NCBI RefSeq assembly: GCF_004379255.2
Contig: NC_056033.1
Coordinates: 42,992,719-43,056,718 of the forward strand
DNA length: 64,000 nt
Reading direction: 5' to 3'
DNA from: Salvia splendens
Taxonomy: Eukaryota > Streptophyta > Magnoliopsida > Lamiales > Lamiaceae
Below the pieces are notes generated by a model. It did no database searches and had not been told where the DNA came from. It worked only from the letters and a program-made list of their open reading frames with translations. Every line of letters starts with the position of its first letter. Position 1 is the stretch's first letter. Made by a program: the position numbers and the translations under genes. This document shows, piece by piece, positions 55,727 through 64,000 of this stretch.

Positions 55727-58700
55727 CAGCTCAGTGGCCGAAGAGAGAGAGATGTTGGGAATAGAAAGTGCACTATTTCTTTTCCTCTGATATTGGAATA
55801 TATATATACATAAAAAAATAATGGTGGTTTTGGGCGCCGTGGGTGAAATGTCTTCTTGCGAAGGATGAATGTGTTTTTGTGATTAGTTCTGTTGTCGGAA
55901 AGCTGTCCTATTAATTTCCTGAAAAGGCTTTATTATTTGATGAATATAAAAAAACCTTAACTGCAACTCTTCCCTTATCTGTATCTTTATGAATTGGTTT
56001 TGGAGTTAGTAAATCTATCAACATAACACTTGCACCTTTTTTAATTCTATTTTTGATATGTAGATAATTAACGTGAAAATGATTGCTTTCAAGATAGTTT
56101 TAAATCCAAAGAAATAGTACTGGTATTGATGAGGTAGATTGTTTGCTAAGGCTAATGATCTATGGTTTGGATTGTGCATTTGAAGAAGCAAGTTCATCAT
56201 TCTAGGGATATTACAAAATTATAACAATATTGCTGAATTTATTTATATGATAAAAATTATGTTAGTACACTATCTGTTGAGTTTGATATGGCATTAAATT
56301 AATCAAGTTGGATAAAATCTTTCTATTAATTGCTGCATTACATTTGTTTCCTTGAAATATTGATTGCAAGTGGTGATGTTGTTTGCTCCATGTTGGAACT
56401 TTTTTAATATAATTGTTGTCATATATAGGTCAAAAATACTCCTATATTACATGTTAGTGTTGACTGTTGCATATAATTCCAATTATTTAAATTTTGACCA
56501 TGTGGGCATTTTGATCCTGCCAGATAAGCAAAACATGTGGAAGAATCAGGTTGCTTAGATTTTCAGATCCAACGGCGGAGATTTAAGTGGCCTTTCGAAT
56601 GGTCGATGGGTTATTTTATCCAAAACTACAATAATTTAGCTTTTTTTATGAAGCCCAAATAATCATCAACCACGTGCCATTGTTAATTAGGTCCAAATAC
56701 TCATTTAATTTACATTTAATTTTTCCCTTGATGGACACATGTGCAGTCCAGTGATTGCATCAAATTGTCGTTTTATTTAATTAATATAATCATTTATCAG
56801 AGGTTAAAATCATAAATGATGAAATAGTGCTTTGAAATTATAATATAGACCATTCATTGATTATGATTAGTATATTAAACACATTGTTTTTCTAGTCTTT
56901 ATGACATTATCTTGCAAATACAATTTTATTAAAAAAGACTACATTTCTCTATTACGGTCAACTTTATATAAAATTTCCAAAATAGTATTATACACTCTAA
57001 AGTGAAATCGAATAACATTTCACACACGTAACCTATGAAATCTATTAAGTGGGAAGTGCAAAATAAGTAGAGGATGATGATCACCCTAATTTTCTCTCTC
57101 CTAATTTTCGCTCTCTAGAAAATCTACCATTATTGGGCAATCACTTTCTTGAATGTGAAGGCCAATATTTAAGCCTGATATGGGGCCCACTCAAATAAAT
57201 TTAAAGAAATTTTGTCCACCCACAAATCCAGATGCTTCACGTTACCAAATATATAAATAATTATAGATTATAATTTTTACAACTATATACAAATAAAGGA
57301 AAACGATTTGTGATAAGATATGCTAGTGTGTTACCGAAATTGATCATTTATAGGGGGCGGTTATAAAAAAATTATATTCTATAAATTTAAAAGTTGGCTT
57401 GACTGAGATTGATCAAGATTCGGATCCAATTTGTATTATTTACAATTACATTAATATTTTATTATGTTTGGATTTAATCTCGACCCATTTTAGTAACTGC
57501 TACTAATTTTTATTAAGCAAGATTTAACTAGGGTATAATTAATAAGAGACGTAGAATTACTATTATCTTTTTTTTTAGATTTAGAGAATGGGAATGGGTT
57601 GGTGACTTGGTGGATTGAAACACGAGATTCATATGAATTGATAATATTGATTAAAGCAAATGGCAATAATCCGATGTTTCAATAGTTAGGCATCTACTAT
57701 CAACCTCCTTTTTAACCACCTTGACCTTTGCTTCTTGATGTTTTTGTCACTTTATGTGATTCAATAGTTACTTTTTCTATAATCGGAGTATATGAATTCC
57801 AAAAGTTGAGGTCACGAAATTACCGAGTCCCTTAACAATTACTTTAAAGAAAAATCTTATCTCTATCGCAAACTAATTAATTTTCCACAAGTAATTTATA
57901 GTTTGTAAAATGATTAATTTATAAATTCTATTCATAATTCCACTAAAATTGGTCACTCTTTTCGTCCGTTCACAATAAATATGTCATTTTTATTTATAAT
58001 GGCAGGGTATGCAATCGCAATAACAAACAATTAAAGTGAGACTTTTAGTTCAATCACAATTACAAATTAAAATCTATTTTATTTAAAATATGCTGTCCCC
58101 ATTAATTTTTTGTGGGCATTTATTTCTAAATATTTTTATTTAAGTTTTTTTGTCCACGTCAATTTGTGGAAATTTATTTATTTTTTTCATCCTTCCCCTA
58201 TATGAGGAGTTGGAGGTGGGCCCACGGATGTGTATATTCTATTTTGTGAGAAATTATTTCAAAATATTATTATTATTTAAGACACATATATATGTTTTGG
58301 TAAATTGCATCAACATCTTAAAAGTATGTTAATTAATGTATTATTAGTGATTTATGTTATTGTCACAAGTTTGAATATTGGTACTTTCGTCATCATAGAA
58401 TTTTATAAACGTGACTAATTACATATTAACTGTCTTGAATGAATAGTTAATTAGCTAATTACACATCGAAATGAAGTTCAAATCTTGATACCGATATTAC
58501 TAAAAGAACTACTACAACAATAAACTAATTAATTTAAATAATGCTTAAGAAGAATTCAAGAATAATAATACTCTATGTCCCAAATAAGTTGAATCAAAAA
58601 CTCTTGGACATGGAAATTAAGAATTTATATTAAAAAGTAGGAGAGAGAAAATAAAGTAGGTGATAAAATAAAGTAAGAATGATTGGATATTTTATAGTAC

Positions 58701-59552
58701 TACGTATTTTTGTAAAAAAAACGACTCAACTTACTCAGTTAGGACATTCCAAAAAAAGAATAAGACTCCACTTAGTTACGGCGACGAGAGTACTAGTATA
58801 AATAACTATCTCATGCATATCCAGAGAATAAAAAAATGTGGCCCACGATTGGAATAATTCTTTTTTTTAAAAAAATATTAGACATATTTGTGACATCTAC
58901 ATTGTTAAAGTTTGATTCAATGTCTATATTCTTATAAAACATCCCATTTTATCTGACCCATACATCTGGAAATAAAAACTGAGTAAATAAAATGACAAAA
59001 GAATCACGTGAATAGAAAAAAGTGGATGATATGCTAAAAGGTAGGTGTTATTTTGTTTGATAATCATTGGTCAATCCACAACTAATTATACTTTTTTTAT
59101 AAGAACAATATATGTCTTTTTTGTCGGTAATTTTAAAATAAGTATGCATCTCTCTTAATACTACTAAAATCAAAGAGATTGAAATTACAACCGAAAAATT
59201 TCCAATATATTCAATATTAATTTACACTTTAATACTTACTACTAGTATTCCTTTATCTATATTTAAGAAAGTCACGTTTAATGGATTTGCTTGTTGAATT
59301 TCCTAATTTATTAATGGTAGACATTGAATATTTAATTTATACTAGACACTAATAAGTACAGGTTTCTACTAATAAGTCATTATTACATCTGAATCATTGG
59401 ACTTTCATTTAATTAACTTTATTTTATTTATTTGTTTTCTGCCGTGCCATTATTTTCATGTTATATTTAAGATAATTAATGAGAGATGGAGATCAGTGAC
59501 CCCATTCACTGCACGAGACTCGTTTCGATCTAAATGATTATCATAAAATATA
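55727..59552. other. long AT-rich intergenic region
   Basis: About 3.8 kb without a convincing gene. The first 100 bp contain the likely 5' UTR and TATATATATA near 55800 for the CLC gene. A degraded Stowaway-like sequence spans about 58572-58752 (CTCTATGTCCCAAATAAG, with CAACTTACTCAGTTAGGACAT). Confidence 0.4.
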
Positions 59553-59804
59553 CTACCTCCGTCCCTGAAAATTCGTCTCAGTTTTCTATTTTCGTCCGTC
59601 CCCCAAAATTTGTCCCATTTCACTTTTATCATTTTTGGGAGTGAGTCACATATTCCACCAACTCATTCCTACTCACATTTTATTATAAAACTAATATATA
59701 AAAGTAGGTCTCACAATCCACTAACTTTTTCAACTCACTTTCCATTATATTTCTTAAAACCCGTGCTCGGTCAAACTGGGACGAATTTTGGGGGACGGAG
59801 GTAG
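59553..59804. mobile_element. Stowaway MITE (252 bp), well preserved
   Basis: CTACCTCCGTCCCTGAAAAT and the complementary right end ATTTTGGGGGACGGAGGTAG. TA lies at 59551-59552 and 59805-59806. The ORF inside is not a gene. Confidence 0.9.
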
Positions 59805-60614
59805 TAAATAAAATGGCAAAATGCAGTGCCACAACTTGAGGAGTAAGATTGAGTTTACTATTTAAATCACATGAACGAAATATAGAAAGTCAGATACAAA
59901 TGAAAGAACGTGTCTACAATTTACAAATTCTTATGTTACAAAATACAGTTATATTTAGAATAATGTAATTGCAGTGTATAATTAATTAATATTGGAAAAG
60001 TACGACGTCGTCGAGTTGCCGAATAAATTCAATCACTCCACGCCAAATGTCGGTGGCCGCCCCCACATACTTTTCTCTCACGCGCATAATGCCTTTACAC
60101 ACGTTTACACCAAAATTTAGGGGAATATTTTTCCATCTTTGATAAAATGTCTCATTTTAATTTTAAAATTGATATGTTTACAATTTTTAATTTTATTTAC
60201 TTTTTCCATTTTGGATAAGTATGCCTTAATTTTACTAAATTGTGATACTCACCTTCTAATATAAAATTAATAGTTCGAAATGAAACACTACTCAAGTAGC
60301 AAAGAACAATGAAATATATCTAATTTATCTTTCGTTATTCTCTCTTTCATCTCAATAAACACAACTTTTTATAGTACTACTAAAATATGAGACACAAGTA
60401 ACGTGAGACTGAGAAAATATGCAAACATGAAACTTTCCACTCGTATAAATATCATTTCACTAACACGTTTCGTAAAACTCAGTCAAACGACACTATAAAC
60501 AAAAGATGGATGGAGTATTTATTTCATATTGTTTCACCGAGTCTTGGTTAAAAAAAGAGAACTATATTCAAGTGTAAAATCGCCAAAGCAAGTAGTATAA
60601 ATTAGGTCCAGGAG

Positions 60615-60616
<2 letters not shown>
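59805..60616. other. AT-rich intergenic DNA
   Basis: No gene seen. GATGGATGGAGTA near 60505 resembles a right end of a Stowaway element whose left end may be near 60130. Confidence 0.35.

Positions 60617-60688
<72 letters not shown>
60617..60688. repeat. (AT)n microsatellite, about 36 units
   Basis: Uninterrupted AT repeat that abuts the left terminal repeat of the segment described next. Confidence 0.95.
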
Positions 60689-60690
<2 letters not shown>

Positions 60691-61017
60691 TCATGATCTA
60701 TGGCAAACACCTCTTAACCATATAACTAGAGAACAAATAATAGCCACAAGATCAAAAAAATCAAGGGCTAGTATTAATTTTTGAATTTAATGAGATATTA
60801 GTTCCCTCAATCACAAATTTACTCCACAATAATAAGGCGGGGGTATAATGGTCATTGCACATCCAAAATTAGATTACATCATTGGCATTTGAAAAAGAAA
60901 CCGCATTCTTCTCTTCTCCTCCTCTTCCTTCTTCTGCAAAATAGTTCTCAGCTCTCCTACCGCCGATTCGTCCGATTGAAGAGGAATTCGATTGGAAATT
61001 ATCAATATTTTCGCGAT

Positions 61018-61251
61018 TCAAGTGACTCTCTTTCCCCGACGAAGGAATCTGCATCGGTGTCTCCAATCATCACTCTTCCAGCGGCCAACAACACCGCCAC
61101 CGTCAACAAGGCGGCGGCGGCGCTCCGGAAGGAGCTCATCGCGGTGATCAAGGAGAAGAAGGAGGCGATGGCCAAGGGCGGGCCGCTCTACGACATCTTG
61201 TCGCACATGATCGTGGCATCTGACCCCGAGCGGGAACACACAGATCTATGA
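61018..61251 (+). pseudogene. cytochrome P450 (CYP716-like) exon fragment
   Basis: LRKELIAVIKEKKEAMAKGG followed by PLYDILSHMIVASDP corresponds to the P450 region written IRKEL..IIKQRK...DILSHML in CYP716-type triterpene oxidases. No heme loop, I-helix or start is present. The upstream part of the frame (60889-61017) is unrelated sequence. The fragment is much richer in GC than its surroundings. Confidence 0.65.
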
Positions 61252-61518
61252 TATAATTTAGCCTGCATTTCCCAATTTATCTTCTGTTTTTCTTAGTTTT
61301 GATTTCCTTTAATTAGGGAATTAACATTAGGTGATAAGCTATCGTTGCAATTTTTATGATGGGATGTAGTGTAGTATTTGAATTTTGTGAGATTTTAGCT
61401 ATGCATTTCAGATGTAGCCCCTTTCTGTTTCTTCTTGCTCTGATCTAATTATAATATCAATGTTGAATTGTCCCAAAAATAATCATGCTAAGAGTGAAGA
61501 GTGAAGTAAAATCATGCT

Positions 61519-61953
61519 AAGAGTGATGTGTTTTGTAAACAAGAGTGAAGTAAAATCAGAACAAGAGTGATGTGTTTTGTGAACAAGAGTGAAGTAAAAT
61601 CAGAACAAGAGTGAAGTGAAATCAGAACAAGAGTGATGTGTTTTGTGAACAAGAGTGAAGTGAAATCAGAACAAGAGTGATGTGTTTTGTGAACAAGAGT
61701 GAAGTGAAATCAGAACAAGAGTGATGTGTTTTGTGAACAAGAGTGAAGTAAAATCAGAACAAGAGTGAAGTGAAATCAGAACAAGAGTGATGTGTTTTGT
61801 GAACAAGAGTGAAGTGAAATCAGAACAAGAGTGATGTGTTTTGTGAACAAGAGTGAAGTGAAATCAGAACAAGAGTGATGTGTTTTGTGAACAAGAGTGA
61901 AGTAAAATCAGAACAAGAGTGATGTTTTGTAAACAAGAGTGAAGTAAAATCAC
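61519..61953. repeat. 22-bp minisatellite, 20 units of two types with higher-order order
   Basis: Unit A is AAGAGTGATGTGTTTTGTGA+AC; unit B is AAGAGTGAAGTGAAATCAGA+AC, with variant B' (GTAAAATC). The order is A B' A B' B A B A B A B' B A B A B A B' then a 20-bp A and a partial B'. A 7-unit block (154 bp) occurs twice in succession (61563-61716 and 61717-61870). Confidence 0.93.
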
Positions 61954-62149
61954 AAGATACATCAGTAACATTAAACGTAGACGGAAACTAACTATATCGA
62001 AGACGAATCTTAGAGCCTACAGCCACCGCGCCCCGCTCTTGTTCCGAAACTCCGCTTCTCTTCTACGGCAGCTCATCGTTGCGTCTCCTTACCCGCCGAC
62101 GCTGATTCCGGTGAGTCTGACGTAGAGGTAGGTTTTGATTTGGGGTTTT

Positions 62150-62257
62150 TTCAGCATTGGCGCGACGATTGAATCCGCCAACAGCCCCTCCGCCCTGATC
62201 GCCTTTGCCAGCTCCCCCACCGCCGCCAGTATCCTCTCCGGCGCCACCCCCAACTCA
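62150..62257 (-). pseudogene. geranylgeranyl diphosphate synthase fragment
   Basis: The minus strand reads ELGVAPERILAAVGELAKAI then RAEGLLAD, which fits the GV.PERI...VGELA..IGAEGL.AGQ segment of plant GGPP synthases. It diverges after that, before the DDxxD region expected elsewhere. A fragment only. Confidence 0.65.
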
Positions 62258-62464
62258 GAATTACGATTTGGAAGAAGAAAGGATCGCAGATTTGGAAGAT
62301 TTCGCGTAATTTGATCGCATGTTTTAATTCAGAAAGTAATTTCCAAAATTACCCTCAGCATATTTTCTATAATTAAAATAAATAATATTTGTTCCATTAA
62401 GATGTGTGGCTGAGATTTGTTCTCTAGTTATACACTTAAGATTAGTTATACATTGATCACTACC

Positions 62465-62469
<5 letters not shown>

Positions 62470-62497
<28 letters not shown>
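62470..62497. repeat. (AT)n microsatellite, about 14 units
   Basis: AT run directly outside the right terminal repeat of the candidate Pack-MULE. Confidence 0.9.
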
Positions 62498-62500
<3 letters not shown>

Positions 62501-63117
62501 GATCAAAGCCCATTATTAACTACACTAAAATCTCAAGCCGATTCTACAGATATTAGTGTTGTTATTTAGATATTTTAATTAAAATTAAATCTTCTGTAAG
62601 CAACAAGCAGCTGCATGGGGTGAATCCACATGATTTATCTATAAATCTGAAAGTAATTAAGAAAACCATATATAAATTAATTTCATATTAACTTAACCTA
62701 CATCAGTTAACAAAACTCCATGGAGAGAACAATATAATTTCCCAAAGTCCCCATAACTTTTCATAACAACAATTTTTTTAATTATTCAATTTTGAATCCA
62801 AAAGCAATCTAAAGGTAGAGCCCAGACACCAACTAAATATAAACAACCACAGGATGATAATATTAACAACTAGTTTACTGCAGACATTTGTTAATCATCC
62901 AATAAGCATCTCGATATAATCAGTGGTAGAAAGAATACGAACCGACATCATCCAACCAGCGAATTCATATCAAATCTCACATTACCAAAATCGGTTCACG
63001 AAAACTGTGACTGGGTTAGAAAGAAACGTCATGAGACCTCGAAAACTCACAATTCACTGAAGCAATATGAAAGTGGCGAAAAAGGCTAGCAGAGCAGCAT
63101 TTAAGTAAACGACGTGG
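62498..63117. other. intergenic / 3' flank of the last gene
   Basis: AT-rich; the part next to 63118 should be the 3' UTR of the minus-strand gene. No other feature. Confidence 0.35.
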
Positions 63118-63226
63118 TCACTTGGGAAGGACTCCTTCAGGAACATCCCAGTTATCATCATCGTCTTCCTTCTTGCTCTTCGAAACCTCTGGCTTGTCTT
63201 GTGTCGCGAATCCTGCTTGAGGTCGT
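63118..63226 (-). CDS. last exon of an unidentified gene continuing beyond the window
   Basis: The minus strand has an acceptor (TCTACAG) at 63227, then an open frame of 109 nt ending in TGA at 63118-63120. The peptide is RPQAGFATQDKPEVSKSKK followed by EDDDDNWDVPEGVLPK, an acidic, lysine-rich, clearly coding-like C-terminus. I do not recognise the family. The rest of the window (63227-64000) is largely intron. A short ATG-starting stretch on the minus strand near 63965 is not convincing as an exon. Confidence 0.55.
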
Positions 63227-64000
63227 CTGTAGATTATTCATGAAAAGAATATGATCAAGAAACATGGTTTCAGTATTTGCTTGAGTCTGCAATGAATCAT
63301 CTTCAAATTCACAGAAATGCAAACATTGTGATCACTATGGAAGGTTCATAGAAAGTTATCATGTAACAGATGTAAGATCACTGAATACAAGCTGATTGTG
63401 CTAGCATGCAATGAACAAAAATCCCATCAATCTAATCCATTTATGAAAATATTCTAGGAATTCCAACAAATAAGCATCTATAGACATGCACTAAGGTCTA
63501 AGCTCTGAGCAACAGGAGGGCCATTTAAAATATCATGATGTCTTTCTTGTGTGAGGTTGTCTGATTTAAATTTACCATAAAAGAACTTGATCAAGGAATG
63601 TGGTGGAAAACTTTATGAAAAACTATACTGAATTATCATAGAAATTAGAATACACAAGCACTCAAGCAGGTTCACTTGGGAGCACAGAATCGAGTATTGA
63701 ACATAAGACTACATCCATATTATCACAATAACGAAATGAAAGCCAATAAATGTACATCTAAAGCCATGCCAATTTGAACAAAAACATAGCAGGTTCACTT
63801 GTGGCTACATAATCGAGCATTGAATGTAAAACGACATCCATCTTATCACACTAATGAAAATGAAAACCAGTAAATGTGCATCTAAATTCTAAAGCCATGC
63901 CAATTTCAACAAAAGTCCATTGTAGTTTAAGACTTCAAAGCTTTGAGTTGACAGGGACAGTCGCCATCCACCAACCTCGGTGAACAACAACTCAGAAGAA

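Larger units (their letters stand above)
60689..62470. mobile_element. candidate Pack-MULE-like element with gene fragments
   Basis: Degenerate terminal inverted repeats of about 75-80 bp. The left holds CATATAACTAGAGAACAAAT then AGCCACA; the right holds TGTGGCTGAGATTTGTTCTC then TAGTTATACACTTAAG. Both ends abut (AT)n (60617-60688; 62470-62497), which would hide a target duplication. The interior carries GC-rich coding fragments of unrelated genes and a minisatellite, but no transposase. Confidence 0.5.

Noticed and set aside
61519..61953. CRISPR-like regular repeat array
   Set aside because: Units are contiguous without spacers and the genome is a plant; it is a minisatellite.
63900..64000. 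Short minus-strand frame with ATG near 63965 as first exon of the last gene
   Set aside because: A stop follows after about ten codons and no good splice site was found; too weak to annotate.

Overview
The window is nuclear DNA of a flowering plant, most likely a eudicot. Evidence: GT-AG introns of plant size, plant-specific gene families (WEB coiled-coil protein, phytocyanin, uridine kinase-like, vacuolar CLC), Ty3/gypsy elements of the Tat lineage, Stowaway and hAT MITEs, and an assembly gap of 100 N at 8674-8773. I cannot place the species from the sequence alone; an asterid such as a Lamiales member is only a guess.

Layout. 1-8144: 3' part of a Tat-lineage LTR retrotransposon (copy 1). 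8145-10200: MITE remnants and the gap. 10201-13446 (-): WEB-family coiled-coil gene, interrupted by three apparent 1-base deletions. 14058-15100: cluster of Stowaway MITEs. 15610-26579: complete second copy of the same Tat element, with perfect 5-bp target duplications. 26585-32656: MITEs, a 1.1-kb hAT derivative, and a PIF/Harbinger-like element split by a solo LTR. 33078-34226 (-): LysM-RLK-like pseudokinase with no ectodomain. 34718-35691: two hAT MITEs. 36233-38814 (-): cytosolic ribulose-phosphate 3-epimerase with a 5-nt microexon. 39285-41830: MITE, LTR remnant and an LRR pseudogene. 42533-43760: probable solo LTR and a GDSL-lipase fragment. 44967-46138 (+): phytocyanin. 46494-47350: long foldback element. 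47973-52211 (+) uridine kinase-like and 52641-55726 (-) CLC-a/b-type nitrate/proton exchanger, a convergent pair of intact housekeeping genes. 55727-60600: AT-rich intergenic DNA. 60617-62497: a TIR-bounded segment carrying P450 and GGPP-synthase fragments plus a 22-bp minisatellite (Pack-MULE candidate). 63118-63226 (-): last exon of a gene that continues past the window.

The cellular genes do not form a pathway together; they are ordinary single genes in TE-rich sequence. The most interesting material is in the Tat element. Its protease and reverse-transcriptase frames are the same frame separated only by a UAG in a tobamovirus-type leaky context (UAG CAA UCA). Between pol and the 3' LTR it carries, on the opposite strand, a gene with two short canonical introns that is fully open in copy 2 (563 codons) although gag is broken. 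The two copies are mosaic: about 5 kb looks identical, the next 2.3 kb differs at about 1%, and the last about 60 bp of the LTR is strongly divergent. All exon boundaries were read by eye and are supported by frame arithmetic, not by alignment to transcripts.
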